64,000 nt of DNA from Synechococcus sp. ROS8604. Its GTDB lineage: Bacteria > Cyanobacteriota > Cyanobacteriia > PCC-6307 > Cyanobiaceae. Numbering within the stretch: position 1 is the first letter of the stretch; each line of letters starts with the position of its first letter. The position numbers were made by a program, and so were the translations under genes. Of this stretch, positions 45,632-55,136 are shown one piece after another. The notes under the pieces were generated by a model, which saw only the letters and a list, made by a program, of their open reading frames with translations, was not told the DNA's origin and searched no databases. The stretch lies in assembly GCF_014279655.1 (NCBI RefSeq), contig NZ_CP047946.1:1736001-1800000 (forward strand), given 5' to 3'.

Positions 45632-46711
45632 TCATGCAATCGATTGATCGCATGCTTGCTGACTAAGCAGACCCTCTGAAAGGCCTGGAACCATAGGGGT
45701 TCCGGTTCGAATACTTTGAGCCCACCAGCTCTGGATGCGGGCCACCGGCGCCACACGACCATCACTCCAGGTGGTGGGGAACATGAACTCAGCGTCAGCC
45801 TCGATATTGCGCGTGGCTTCTCCCATCGGCGTGTGCCACAGCCCAAAGCCATGGACATAATCCTTTTGGTTTGAACTTCCAAGGGTGAGGCTGCCCTCAG
45901 ACCCGTAGATCTCGAGCCAGCAACCTCGACCGTTGCGGGCAACAGATGCCAGGTTGACCTGGGCTGGAACCCTCTGATCCGTTCGGCCCTGCCAATCGAG
46001 CTGCATCTGAATCAGGGAAACATCTTCAGCGTCCACTGGCGCCATGCCTCCGCTGGGATGAGGACGCTCCTTGATCGACACGCTATTGAGACCTTGGACG
46101 GATCGAATCGGTCCGACTAACCAAGCCAGCATGTCGAAGGCGTGGGTACCAAGGGCACCCAGCACACCACCACCGGCTTCCCGTTGTGAATACCAGCTCC
46201 AAGGTCGGGACGCATCCGCACGGCTACTCATCAACCAGTCGAGTTTCACCAGCCAGGGAGTGCCGACATCACCTGCCTCCAACATCCTGGCGGCCTGCAT
46301 GAACAAAGGCACGGCCCGATACTCATAATCCACCGCAACACTGAGCCGGTTCTGGATTGCGACGCGTTGGAGCTCTGCCACCAATTCAGCCTTGAGAGCA
46401 ACAGGCTTTTCAAGCAACAAGTGTTTGCCCGCTTTCAGCGCTTGAAGGGCCAAGGCAAAGCGTGGCTCCGGAGGGGTGGCAATGATCACAGCTTCCACGC
46501 CAGGGTCGCTGAGCAAAGCCTCCCAATCGTCATAACCAGGGAGGTTGTGCTCAAGGCAGGCCTGATCCAGGCGTTCACGGCGGGGGTGCCAGAGCGCTAC
46601 CGCTTCCAGATCAGATTGAGTGGCAAGGGCTTGCAGATGAACCGATTCACCAAAACCAAGACCCGCAACCGCCACGCCAATGGGGGAAGGGCTTGAAGTT
46701 GGGAGCGCCAT
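45632..46711 (-). CDS. Gfo/Idh/MocA family oxidoreductase
   Basis: 359 residues. Rossmann start GVAVAGLGFGESVHLQAL, the EKPVAL motif with the catalytic Lys at about residue 98, and a C-terminal beta-sheet domain (GCWLEIYGSEGSLTLG). It is an NAD(P)-dependent dehydrogenase of sugars or related compounds; the substrate is not clear. The start at 46711 avoids an upstream extension without homologous look. Confidence 0.85.
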   Translation of the reverse strand: MALPTSSPSPIGVAVAGLGFGESVHLQALATQSDLEAVALWHPRRERLDQACLEHNLPGYDDWEALLSDPGVEAVIIATPPEPRFALALQALKAGKHLLLEKPVALKAELVAELQRVAIQNRLSVAVDYEYRAVPLFMQAARMLEAGDVGTPWLVKLDWLMSSRADASRPWSWYSQREAGGGVLGALGTHAFDMLAWLVGPIRSVQGLNSVSIKERPHPSGGMAPVDAEDVSLIQMQLDWQGRTDQRVPAQVNLASVARNGRGCWLEIYGSEGSLTLGSSNQKDYVHGFGLWHTPMGEATRNIEADAEFMFPTTWSDGRVAPVARIQSWWAQSIRTGTPMVPGLSEGLLSQQACDQSIA

Positions 46712-46730
46712 AAGAAAAGCGGAGTAGGGA

Positions 46731-47129
46731 TCAGGAAAGCGAGGAAAGCTCGTCCGATGAGCACACACCGGAAAGAACACCGTCGATCAAAGGATCAGAA
46801 CCAGAAGGTTGCCATTCGGCTCTGAATTGAGGCAGACCATTTTTTTGCTTATCTCTGTAGAGCTGTTGGCTGCAGTCAATCTCCATCACAACAAGCGTTC
46901 CCAACGCGGGTCGGTCATCCTCCTGGCGCAAGCTGTAGCGGCTCAGAACTGACACGGTGCCATCCTTCTTGAGCCGCAAACTTCCGGCATCCCACCATTG
47001 CTGTCCCTCTCCACTGGAAGGCACTTCTCGCCATTCAACCTGACCTGCGTAAACAGGAGCAGCACAAAGAATCAGGGCTAAAGCAACAGCGGCAACTGCC
47101 CTCAAACGTGAGGTAAATAAGTGAATCAT
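46731..47129 (-). CDS. Secreted hypothetical protein (132 aa)
   Basis: 132 residues with a signal peptide ([21 protein letters not shown]). The mature part ([22 protein letters not shown], then [15 protein letters not shown]) has two cysteines and looks like a small beta-rich surface protein. Its ATG overlaps the accD stop by 4 bases (ATGA), so it is co-translated with accD. No family known. Confidence 0.65.
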   Translation of the reverse strand: MIHLFTSRLRAVAAVALALILCAAPVYAGQVEWREVPSSGEGQQWWDAGSLRLKKDGTVSVLSRYSLRQEDDRPALGTLVVMEIDCSQQLYRDKQKNGLPQFRAEWQPSGSDPLIDGVLSGVCSSDELSSLS

Positions 47130-48004
47130 GAGCTAGCGACCCGAGATTCACAGCCATGCAATCTGAGCAAACTCGCCAAAGTGGATCGCAATTGTGTTCG
47201 TGGAACAATCGAATCCACGAATCCATGGTCTTGCAAATACTCGGCAGTCTGAAAATTATCCGGTAATTTTTCCCTAAGGGTTTGTTCAATGACGCGCCTC
47301 CCTGCAAAGCCAATCAGAGCCTTTGGTTCGGCCAAAATAAGATCACCCAGCATCGCAAAACTTGCTGTAACGCCTCCCGTAGTGGGGTGAGTGAGCAATG
47401 GCATGTACAACACACCCGCCTCGCGGTGGCGTTCCAAAGCACCAGAAATCTTGGCCATCTGCATCAGGCTGAGCATGCCCTCCTGCATCCTTGCTCCACC
47501 TGACGCACACACAATCAGGAGTGGCAGTTTTTTGGCGGTTGCCTCCTCCACCAAGCGGGTGATCTTTTCACCAACCACCGAACCCATCGAACCGCCCATA
47601 AAACGGAAATCCATCACGGCAAGAGCCATTGGGATGCCCTCGACCTCACAAAGCCCAGTGATCACACCATCGCGCAGCCCTGTACTGGCCTGCGTTTCGC
47701 GCAGGCGATCCGCATAGGCCCTGCGGTCTTTAAAACCCAATGGATCCGTGGGTTGCAGCTCTTGATCCATCGCCACGAAGCTGTTGGGATCCACCAACAC
47801 CGCAATGCGCTCAGTGCTATCGATGCGGTGGTGATAGCCACAGTTGCTGCAAACACTGGCGTTGCTCAGCAGATCCTTGCGATACACCACCTGCCCACAC
47901 TCTGGGCACTTGCTCCAGAGGCCGTCGCCTTCATCGGGCTCTTGATTCACCTTGCCGACGTACTGACCCTTACGGCGGTCAGCGAACCAGTCGAACAAAC
48001 TCAA
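47126..48004 (-). CDS. accD: Acetyl-CoA carboxylase carboxyltransferase beta subunit
   Basis: 292 residues. It carries the zinc finger [20 protein letters not shown] then SNCGYHHR, and the crotonase-like core with [19 protein letters not shown] and [12 protein letters not shown]. It forms the carboxyltransferase with AccA (not in this window) for fatty acid synthesis. Confidence 0.96.
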   Translation of the reverse strand: MSLFDWFADRRKGQYVGKVNQEPDEGDGLWSKCPECGQVVYRKDLLSNASVCSNCGYHHRIDSTERIAVLVDPNSFVAMDQELQPTDPLGFKDRRAYADRLRETQASTGLRDGVITGLCEVEGIPMALAVMDFRFMGGSMGSVVGEKITRLVEEATAKKLPLLIVCASGGARMQEGMLSLMQMAKISGALERHREAGVLYMPLLTHPTTGGVTASFAMLGDLILAEPKALIGFAGRRVIEQTLREKLPDNFQTAEYLQDHGFVDSIVPRTQLRSTLASLLRLHGCESRVASS

Positions 48005-48134
48005 GGTTGATTACTCCTTAACAGCAACAGCAGATCTCAGTTGGCATTGGGGCTTTCGGTTTGTACGAGCGCCACATTGGGGAGATCCGAGGGTACGAAT
48101 CACTCAAGGCTAGGACAGGGATGTTGCAATTCTT

Positions 48135-48968
48135 TCAAAGGCCCCCAAACAAGCCGAACCATTGCTGACCCCACCACTCAGCACCTCCGATCCAGGTCAG
48201 CCAGATTCCAAGGGCAATAAAAGGACCAAAGGGGAATGGCTGTCTCGGCCCTAACCGTCCAGATAGACGTCCAATCGTGCCAAACAAGGCACCGCTAAAA
48301 ACGGCGATTGCCAAAGAAACCAAGACACCGCCCAAGCCGAGCCAGGCACCTGCGACAGCTGCCAATTTGGCATCACCAAGTCCGAGCGCAGGTTGTCCCA
48401 GCATTCGCTCAGCAGTACCACTTAATCCTTCCAGCGCCAGCAATCCTGCGGAAGCCGCCAACAGATGATTGAGGAGCACGGAACTCGCTTCCGGCCCTGG
48501 AATGACCAGATACAGAGCACCCGTGAAGGCAAGGCCGAGCAACACCCCGATTCTGCAAAGAGGTTCGGGCAGCCAGAGATTATCAATATCAATCAACACC
48601 AGGGGCAAAAGCACGCTGATCAGAACAATCCCCGCCAACACATTGAGCAAGGCCAGGCCTAATTGATCAGATGCGGCAAGCAATCCATGGCCCCACAACG
48701 CGCTCAACCAAAGAAGGGCACTGATCAGTTCCACCAATGGATAACGGCCCGAGATGCCCTGATGGCAATCGCGACAACGGCCCCGAAGCCACACCCAGCC
48801 CAGCACCGGCACATTGTCGTGCCAGCGCACCGCCTGGCCACACTTCGGACAGTGACTACCAGGCCAAACCACTGATTCTTGGCGCGGCAACCGCCAGGCC
48901 ACCACATTGGCGAAGCTCCCCACACAGGCACCGCCAACCACAAGCATCAGGCTGAGCAAACCGGTCAA
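48135..48968 (-). CDS. Prepilin peptidase (A24 family)
   Basis: 277 residues with about seven membrane helices. The cytoplasmic zinc loop has CPKCGQAVRWHDNVP and CRDCHQ. The aspartyl catalytic residues are in LVLIDIDNLWLP and LGLGDAKLAAVAG. It cuts and methylates type IV pilin or competence pseudopilin leaders. TTG start overlaps the previous stop (TTGA). Confidence 0.92.
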   Translation of the reverse strand: MTGLLSLMLVVGGACVGSFANVVAWRLPRQESVVWPGSHCPKCGQAVRWHDNVPVLGWVWLRGRCRDCHQGISGRYPLVELISALLWLSALWGHGLLAASDQLGLALLNVLAGIVLISVLLPLVLIDIDNLWLPEPLCRIGVLLGLAFTGALYLVIPGPEASSVLLNHLLAASAGLLALEGLSGTAERMLGQPALGLGDAKLAAVAGAWLGLGGVLVSLAIAVFSGALFGTIGRLSGRLGPRQPFPFGPFIALGIWLTWIGGAEWWGQQWFGLFGGL

Positions 48969-49204
48969 AGCCCTGACCCTCTTGGTCGATCTCGCCAGCC
49001 ACGCGGGCGACGCAGCCGACGGCCGATGAGATCGATGCTGATGAAATGCTCTTGTAGCAACAGAGTGGGACTTTCGAACACAACCCTGCCTTCATCTAAG
49101 CGCTCATTCACAACAACACCCATCGGTTCAAGTTGCTGCCCAGAGTCACTTAAAAAGCGGAAGTAGATCCGTCGTGCCAAGGCGATTAGACGACGACTAT
49201 CCAC
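48965..49204 (-). CDS. Small hypothetical protein coupled to the prepilin peptidase
   Basis: 79 residues from GTG 49204, with a GGGA site just upstream. The sequence is basic and mixed (LIALARRIYFRFLSDSG, then GVVVNERLDEGRVVFESPTLLLQEHF). A longer frame starting at 49294 would begin inside the prk terminator, so it is less likely. The TTGA overlap with the next gene supports it being real. No family. Confidence 0.55.
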   Translation of the reverse strand: MDSRRLIALARRIYFRFLSDSGQQLEPMGVVVNERLDEGRVVFESPTLLLQEHFISIDLIGRRLRRPRGWRDRPRGSGL

Positions 49205-49278
49205 TCTGTCCCAGCGTGGTGGTGGAGTTGTTGATCCACCGGCACCTGCAATTTCAAAGGAGGGAGAGGACAAAAAAA

Positions 49279-49306
49279 GGACCCACCTGATCATTCAGAT
49301 GAGTCC
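49279..49306 (-). terminator. Terminator of prk
   Basis: A 12-bp stem at 49279-49290 and 49295-49306 around TCAT. The two mismatches on the plus strand become G-U pairs in the minus-strand RNA, and seven A at 49272-49278 give a T tract there. So it works for prk only. Confidence 0.85.
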
Positions 49307-49345
49307 ACGATAGATGTGATTGCTCAAGATGTTCGGCAGAAGCAA

Positions 49346-50248
49346 TCAGGAGACCTTGCTTTGCTCTTCAATCATGCGGTGAATGATGGGAGTCAAGATG
49401 AGCTCCATCGCGAAGCCCATCTTTCCTCCATTCACAACAATGCTGGTGGGACTGCTCATGAAGGAGTCATGAATCATGCTCAGCAGATAGCTGAAGTCAA
49501 TTCCCCACTTCTCACGAGCTCCTTTGCGGAAGTGAATGATCACGAAGCTTTCATCTGGCGTCGGGATGTTGCGACAGATGAATGGGTTGGAGGTGTCCAC
49601 CGTGGGCACCCGCTGGAAGTTGATATCCGTGCGGCTGAACTGGGGACAGATGTGATTGATGTAATCAGGCATGCGGCGCAGGATCGTGTCCACGATCGCT
49701 TCGGCTGAATAACCGCGCTCAGCGTTATCACGGTGAATCTTTTGGATCCACTCAAGGTTGGTGATCGGAACAACACCCACCAGCAGATCGGCGAGGGAAG
49801 CCACGTCGTAACCGTCTCCGACAACGCCGCCGTGGAGGCCTTCGTAGAACAACACATCCGTCCCACCAGGGATGGATTCCCAGGGGGTGAACTGACCTGG
49901 ATCCAAGTTCACGCCGAGGCGAGCGTTGTGCTCAGCAGCCTCTTCTGGACTGTGGAGGTAATAACGCTTCTGACCTCCACCCGTTTCGCCATAGACGCGG
50001 AAGAGCTCTTCGAGCTTGTCGAAGAGGTTGGCTTCGGGTCCGAAGTGGGAGAAATTCTCACCCTTCGCAAGCGATTCAGACATGGCGGCCTTCATCGCCA
50101 TCCGCTCGAAGCGGTGGTAGCTGTCGCCCTCCACCACTGCAGGAGTGATGTTCTCCCGAGCGAAGATGTGCTCAAAAGCCCTCTTAACAGTGCTGGTGCC
50201 TGCACCTGAGGAACCCGTGACAGCCACGACGGGGTGACGCTTCGACAT
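49346..50248 (-). CDS. prk: Phosphoribulokinase, bacterial (proteobacterial-like) type
   Basis: 300 residues. It phosphorylates ribulose 5-phosphate to RuBP. The P-loop reads VTGSSGAGTSTVKRAF, followed by VEGDSYHRF, LFYEGLHGGVV, NLEWIQKIHRDNAERG and FSRTDINFQRVPTVDTSNPF. This is the pattern of the octameric bacterial enzyme, not the plant/beta-cyanobacterial one whose P-loop is GDSGCGKST. The regulatory Cys pair of the latter is absent: only two Cys occur, in HICPQF and FICRN. So thioredoxin control through the N-terminus is unlikely. Confidence 0.93.
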   Translation of the reverse strand: MSKRHPVVAVTGSSGAGTSTVKRAFEHIFARENITPAVVEGDSYHRFERMAMKAAMSESLAKGENFSHFGPEANLFDKLEELFRVYGETGGGQKRYYLHSPEEAAEHNARLGVNLDPGQFTPWESIPGGTDVLFYEGLHGGVVGDGYDVASLADLLVGVVPITNLEWIQKIHRDNAERGYSAEAIVDTILRRMPDYINHICPQFSRTDINFQRVPTVDTSNPFICRNIPTPDESFVIIHFRKGAREKWGIDFSYLLSMIHDSFMSSPTSIVVNGGKMGFAMELILTPIIHRMIEEQSKVS

Positions 50249-50322
50249 CGACGGAGGAAGATCTGGCCAAATGAGTTTGGCAGGTCAAAGGGCAAATTCC
50301 ACATTTTTCCTGCCAGGTCGCA

Positions 50323-51396
50323 TCAGAGTGTCTTGAGAAGTTCCTCCCCCATCGCCTGACAGCCCAGGGCAGTACAGCCTTCAGACATCAAATCTCCAGT
50401 GCGGAATCCGGCTGCCAAAACGCGATCAACAGCTTGTTCGAGATCGTCCGCTGCTGCGTTTTGTTTGAGACCGGTCCGCAACATCATGGCTGCGGAGAGC
50501 ACCATGGCCATCGGGTTGGCCTTGTCTTGACCAGCGAGATCAGGGGCTGAACCATGAACGGGTTCATACAAACCAGGCCCTTCACTTCCCAGAGAGGCGG
50601 AAGGGAGCATGCCGATCGAGCCGGTGAGCATGGCAGAAATATCGCTGAGAATGTCTCCAAAAAGATTGCCAGTGAGCACCACGTCGAACTGGCGAGGGTC
50701 TCTCACCAGTTGCATCGCCGCATTGTCCACATACAAGTGACTGACATCCACTGCGGGGTAATCGCCTTTCATGCCCTCCACGCGATCACGCCACAGTTGG
50801 CTGACATCGAGCACATTGGCCTTGTCCACCGAGCAGAGCTGCCCACGTCGTTCACAGGCCAGCTTGAACGCCACCCTGGAGATTCTGTCGATCTCAGAAT
50901 CCGAGTAGGTCATGGTGTTGAACGCACGCTCTTCACCATCGGCCTGCACACGACCTTTCGGTTGACCGAAATAAATGCCTCCGGTGAGTTCCCTCACCAC
51001 CATCAGATCCACCCCTTCCACAACTTCGGGTCGCAGGCTGCTGGCACCAATCAGGGCAGGGACAATTTTGACTGGACGGAGATTCGCAAACAGCTCCATG
51101 CCAGAGCGCAGGGCCAGCAATCCACTCTCGGGCCGTTGTGCCCGAGGCAAGGAATCAAATCGAGGGCTCCCGATCGCTGCCAGCAAAACGGCATCGGCAG
51201 CCTTACACGCTTCAAGGGTGCTCGCTGGTAGGGGTTCACCCGTGGCATCGATGGCAGAGCCACCGATCGGCGCTTCACTGAATTCGAGCGTGAAACCATG
51301 CTTGCGCGACACGGCTTCCAAGAGCTGCCTCGCCACAGCCGTGATCTCTGGTCCAATGCCATCACCCGGAAGCAAAACAACGCGATGCAGTGGCAT
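50323..51396 (-). CDS. leuB: 3-isopropylmalate dehydrogenase
   Basis: 357 residues. Leucine synthesis: oxidises 3-isopropylmalate with NAD. It has LLPGDGIGPEITAVA, LLALRSGMELFANLRPVK, VVRELTGGIYFGQPKG and NLFGDILSDISAML. All metal Asp residues are present. It lies between prk and lpxD on the minus strand. Confidence 0.96.
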   Translation of the reverse strand: MPLHRVVLLPGDGIGPEITAVARQLLEAVSRKHGFTLEFSEAPIGGSAIDATGEPLPASTLEACKAADAVLLAAIGSPRFDSLPRAQRPESGLLALRSGMELFANLRPVKIVPALIGASSLRPEVVEGVDLMVVRELTGGIYFGQPKGRVQADGEERAFNTMTYSDSEIDRISRVAFKLACERRGQLCSVDKANVLDVSQLWRDRVEGMKGDYPAVDVSHLYVDNAAMQLVRDPRQFDVVLTGNLFGDILSDISAMLTGSIGMLPSASLGSEGPGLYEPVHGSAPDLAGQDKANPMAMVLSAAMMLRTGLKQNAAADDLEQAVDRVLAAGFRTGDLMSEGCTALGCQAMGEELLKTL

Positions 51397-51426
51397 TGGA
51401 ACTCAGAGGGGGGAGAACAAGAGAGG

Positions 51427-52467
51427 TTACTGAGCGGCTTTCTTGAGTTCCCGGATCTGCTTCGCCATCTCAGGCAATTTGCTGAACGCGGCCGAACAAC
51501 GCAGCCAGAGCTTGTTGGGAATCGCCGGATAGCCACTCACCACCTCGCCGGGCTCCACCTCTCCATGGATCCCGCTCTTGGAACTGGCGATCGCACGATC
51601 GCCAATGATCGCTCGGTTGGCCACACCAACCTGTCCAGCCAAAATCACCCCATGGCCAAGGCGAGCGCCGCCCGCAATGCCCACCTGCGAGGCCAGAGCA
51701 CAGCCCCGTCCGGTGACAACGCCATGGCCGATTTGCACGAGATTATCGATCTTGGTTCCCGCCCCAATCCGGGTTTCACCCACGGAGGGACGATCAATCG
51801 TGCTGCCGCATCCCACCTCAACACCCTCCTCCAGAACAACGAGCCCCGTTTGAGGCATTTTTCGCCACCCCTTGGCGGTTGGAACAAAGCCAAACCCCTC
51901 GGAGCCCACCACCGCGTTGGAGTGGACCACACAATGGTTGGCTAATCGCACGCCTGGGTGCAGCACCGCATTGGCATGCAGTTCGCAGAATTGACCGACC
52001 CTCACATCCCCGTAAATCACCACACCGGCATGAAGGGTGCTGTTGGCACTGATGCGTGTGTCGTCACCAATGCAAACGTGAGGGCCAATTGAGACCCCAG
52101 CATCGATCTGAACCCTGTCACCGATCACCGCCGAAGGATGGATGGTGGCTTCTGGTCTGGGGCGAGGATGTAAGCGCTCGAGGGCTTCGGCAAAGGCCAA
52201 ACGGGGATCAGCCATCACAGCCCAAGCCAGCCCGCGCTGCTCAGCCATCGCCTTGAGGTCGTCCTGATTGGGAATCAAAACGGCACCAACATGGCTGGTT
52301 TCCAGGCTCTGAATCAGAGCGTTGCCCTTTTCAAGGAAGCTGAGTTGATCGGCTTCGGCTCTCTCCAAAGAGGCCGCTCCTCGGAGCTCAGGATTGCTGC
52401 CGAGCTGATGCTCCAGCAGACCTGCCTCTCCATCCTGAAGGACGGCGATTAACTGGCTGAAACGCAT
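51427..52467 (-). CDS. lpxD: UDP-3-O-acylglucosamine N-acyltransferase
   Basis: 346 residues. Adds the N-linked acyl chain in lipid A synthesis. It has an N-terminal uridine-binding region ([14 protein letters not shown]) and a left-handed beta-helix of hexapeptide repeats ([20 protein letters not shown]), with the catalytic His in [10 protein letters not shown]. Implies LPS in this strain. Start at 52467, a few bases after proB's stop. Confidence 0.94.
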   Translation of the reverse strand: MRFSQLIAVLQDGEAGLLEHQLGSNPELRGAASLERAEADQLSFLEKGNALIQSLETSHVGAVLIPNQDDLKAMAEQRGLAWAVMADPRLAFAEALERLHPRPRPEATIHPSAVIGDRVQIDAGVSIGPHVCIGDDTRISANSTLHAGVVIYGDVRVGQFCELHANAVLHPGVRLANHCVVHSNAVVGSEGFGFVPTAKGWRKMPQTGLVVLEEGVEVGCGSTIDRPSVGETRIGAGTKIDNLVQIGHGVVTGRGCALASQVGIAGGARLGHGVILAGQVGVANRAIIGDRAIASSKSGIHGEVEPGEVVSGYPAIPNKLWLRCSAAFSKLPEMAKQIRELKKAAQ

Positions 52468-52471
52468 CGAT

Positions 52472-53587
52472 TCAGGAGTCTGATGGGCGGATCGTAGGCG
52501 TGCTGAGGACAAGCACGTCTCGATGAACCACAACAGGCGAGCTGCCTTGCCGATCGGGTCGCGCTGGCTCTTTAACGAGACGTCGCAGGGACTCACTGCT
52601 GAGGGAGCTCAAGCCACGGGCTACTTCAAGGCCCTCATGATCGACGATCCTCACGGGTTGATTGGCCGTGAAGTCTCCGGTTAGGTCCGTAATTCCCACC
52701 AACAGCAAGGAGGCACCTCTATCGCACAACGCTTGGCAGGCACCGTGATCGATTTGCAGGCTTCCATGGGGTTGCAAGGCATGGGCCAGCCAGCTTTTTC
52801 GATGACCAAGGGGCTGGGGGTGGGGGTGAAACACCGTTCCTCCGCGCCCGCCAGCCAACATGGTTTCCAGCATTTGCTGATCGCGACCATCCGCCAAATG
52901 CACGGTGATTCCGCTCGCGGTGGCAATCCGAGCCGCCGCGAGTTTGGTGGTCATCCCACCCGTTCCCCAACGACCTCCGTCTCCTGCACCTTGTTCAAGG
53001 GCCTGCAGGTCTGCTGGGTGATGGACGTCCGAAATCGGGCGAGCCGAGGCGTCACTGCGCGGATCAGCGGAGTACAAGCGATCGATATCGGTCAACAGAA
53101 TCAGATCATCCGCATCAATCGCTGCTGCAACGAGGGCTGAGAGCGTGTCGTTATCGCCAAAACGCAGCTCTGCCGAAGACACCGTGTCGTTTTCGTTAAT
53201 GACCGGCAAAACCCGCCATTCGAGCAACTGATGCAGGGTTGCAGAAGCGTTTTGATAACTCCGACTGTCGGCCAAGTCAGATCGGGTGAGCAAAACCTGC
53301 GCGACTGGAATGCCATGAACGGCCATCGCTTCTTCGTAAAGAGCCATCAGATGGCCTTGACCGATCGCCGCAGCCGCTTGAAGACCGCTCAACGTTGAAG
53401 GCCTGGCCTTCAGGCCCAGGCGCTGACATCCGAGTCCAACAGCGCCACTTGTGACCAAGACGACACGGTCACCGCGCTGGAGACATTGGGCGAGATTTTG
53501 ACACAAGGCCGAGATGGCATCAGCCGTGCTGCGATGGTCCGTGCTGCGCAGCAAACTCGTTCCAACTTTCACCACCCGCAGGCTCAT
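52472..53587 (-). CDS. proB: Glutamate 5-kinase
   Basis: 371 residues. First step of proline synthesis. The kinase domain has [48 protein letters not shown] and [15 protein letters not shown]; a C-terminal PUA domain follows ([12 protein letters not shown], then PVRIVDHEG). The ATG at 53587 overlaps the HAD gene stop (ATGA). Confidence 0.95.
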   Translation of the reverse strand: MSLRVVKVGTSLLRSTDHRSTADAISALCQNLAQCLQRGDRVVLVTSGAVGLGCQRLGLKARPSTLSGLQAAAAIGQGHLMALYEEAMAVHGIPVAQVLLTRSDLADSRSYQNASATLHQLLEWRVLPVINENDTVSSAELRFGDNDTLSALVAAAIDADDLILLTDIDRLYSADPRSDASARPISDVHHPADLQALEQGAGDGGRWGTGGMTTKLAAARIATASGITVHLADGRDQQMLETMLAGGRGGTVFHPHPQPLGHRKSWLAHALQPHGSLQIDHGACQALCDRGASLLLVGITDLTGDFTANQPVRIVDHEGLEVARGLSSLSSESLRRLVKEPARPDRQGSSPVVVHRDVLVLSTPTIRPSDS

Positions 53588-54096
53588 GCGTGGCCTGCTC
53601 CAAGCCATCGGGCGAGTTGCCTCTCCAACACCTGAACGCGATCGTGACGACAAGGGGTTCCGTCTTCACGCAGAGGTCTGACCAAAACCGTATACAAACC
53701 AAGCCGGTTTCCAGCCAGAACATCGGTGAACACACGATCACCCACCATGGCGATCTGCTCCGGCTTGAGATCCAAGGCTTGGATGACGCGGCGGATCGCT
53801 CCGCGACGCGGTTTGGCGGCAGAGCTGGTGAATTCAATCCCAAGCTGCTCAGCCACAGCCCCGATTCTCTGACGGGAGGGATTGTTGCTGATCAAATGAA
53901 GGTGCGTATGGCGTTGAGCAGATTGAGCCCAGTGAAGAACGGAGGGAGGCAAGGCCACATCGCGCCCTGGTAGAAGCGTGCGATCAACATCAAGCAACAA
54001 AGCCTTGATGCCTCTGCCAAGTAAGGGCTCCAAGGGAAGATTGGCCAGGGTCACGCCCGGATCCCAATCAGGTCGCAGCCAATCACGACGCATCAC
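53584..54096 (-). CDS. YqeG-family HAD phosphatase
   Basis: 170 residues. The HAD motif I reads LLLDVDRTLLPGRD, and motif III/IV reads MVGDRVFTDVLAGNRLGL. It is the YqeG (HAD-IIIA) type, a phosphatase of unknown cellular substrate, conserved in cyanobacteria. Overlaps proB and the DUF3727 gene by 4 bases each. Confidence 0.85.
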   Translation of the reverse strand: MMRRDWLRPDWDPGVTLANLPLEPLLGRGIKALLLDVDRTLLPGRDVALPPSVLHWAQSAQRHTHLHLISNNPSRQRIGAVAEQLGIEFTSSAAKPRRGAIRRVIQALDLKPEQIAMVGDRVFTDVLAGNRLGLYTVLVRPLREDGTPCRHDRVQVLERQLARWLGAGHA

Positions 54097-54638
54097 TCAG
54101 ATAGCTCACGCTCATCAAGCTCAGCCTCGATTCGAGGTTGAATTTGGTCGAACTCATCCCCTTCCACCAACACCGCAGCGCCATCATCCATGCGGGCGAC
54201 AACAAAGAATGGATCTAAGGGGATGTAAAGCCCGTATTCCAATTCATCGGCCAAAAAGCTCACCAGCAATTCATAGGTCTCCGATTCATCGTCACCTGCC
54301 TCATCCTCATCGAGATCTTCAGGATCGGGCTCATCCAGCTCACCATTCACGGTGAGGGTGACCGCGGAGCGCACAAGGGTGAGGTCATGCTCTTGAAGCA
54401 CCACATCAGCCACCGAAAGAATCGGTTCATTGCTGGTGATGCTGTCGATCAGCTCAGGCTCATCACCGTCCTTCAACCGGAACAAGCAGACCGGAGTGTC
54501 GACAGGGGTGAGTAACGCGTAGTCCTGACCATCGAGGGGAATGAGCTGCTCAAGAAAACAAAGAAGATCACGCCCTTCACTGTCTTTTACTAGCAGAGTT
54601 GGTACGTCTCCGCTGTTGTTCGGGCCGCTAGAACTCAT
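54093..54638 (-). CDS. DUF3727-type protein
   Basis: 181 residues. The N-terminal part (LLVKDSEGRDLLCFLEQLIPLDG, LLTPVDTPVCLF) and the C-terminal SFLADELEYGLYIPLDPFFVVARM fit DUF3727, a cyanobacterial/plastid family. An acidic linker (DEPDPEDLDEDEAGDDESE) joins them. It is co-translated with YqeG. Function unknown. Confidence 0.8.
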   Translation of the reverse strand: MSSSGPNNSGDVPTLLVKDSEGRDLLCFLEQLIPLDGQDYALLTPVDTPVCLFRLKDGDEPELIDSITSNEPILSVADVVLQEHDLTLVRSAVTLTVNGELDEPDPEDLDEDEAGDDESETYELLVSFLADELEYGLYIPLDPFFVVARMDDGAAVLVEGDEFDQIQPRIEAELDERELSE

Positions 54639-54657
54639 TGCTCAAGAATCATTGCCT

Positions 54658-55134
54658 TCAGGATCCTTCATTGCCGTCCGTCTTGCTAGCAGACGGGGTC
54701 GCCATGTCGACCGGTTCGGGCTCTTGCCCATCCGAGAGCCATTGTTCAAGAAGCAGTGCAGCGGCTGCACTGTCGAGTCGGCCGCTGCGATCGCCTTGCA
54801 AGCCATGTCGGTCGGCCGCGGCCCAACTACTGCTGTGTTCATTCACGAGCGCCAGAGGCAGCTTTAAAGCCATGGCCAAGCGCTGTCCGTAGCGCTGGCA
54901 ATGGCCTGCTTGCTCTGTGAATTGTCCCTCTGCATCCAGGGGGAGACCGACAACCAGGCCCTGCACTCGACGGGTCAGACAGACCTGTCCCAAATGCTCC
55001 AGGTCATGCTTAAACGTCCTGCGGAACAACGCAGGGAGAGGACGCACCGTGATGCCAAGGGCATCACACCCTGCCAAGCCAATGCGCTTGCGGCCCACAT
55101 CCAGGCTCAACATCGATCGGGGTGATGGGCTCAA
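54658..55134 (-). CDS. ruvX: RuvX/YqgF family (putative pre-16S rRNA nuclease)
   Basis: 158 residues. The RNase H-like start LSLDVGRKRIGLAGCD, with VVGLPLDAEGQFTEQAG and VNEHSSSWAA, are family motifs. YqgF acts in 16S rRNA 5' maturation. The TTG at 55134 is taken; an ATG at 55113 (MLSLDVG) is also possible. A longer than usual C-terminal tail rich in Glu and Ser follows. Confidence 0.85.
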   Translation of the reverse strand: MSPSPRSMLSLDVGRKRIGLAGCDALGITVRPLPALFRRTFKHDLEHLGQVCLTRRVQGLVVGLPLDAEGQFTEQAGHCQRYGQRLAMALKLPLALVNEHSSSWAAADRHGLQGDRSGRLDSAAAALLLEQWLSDGQEPEPVDMATPSASKTDGNEGS

Positions 55135-55136
55135 GA

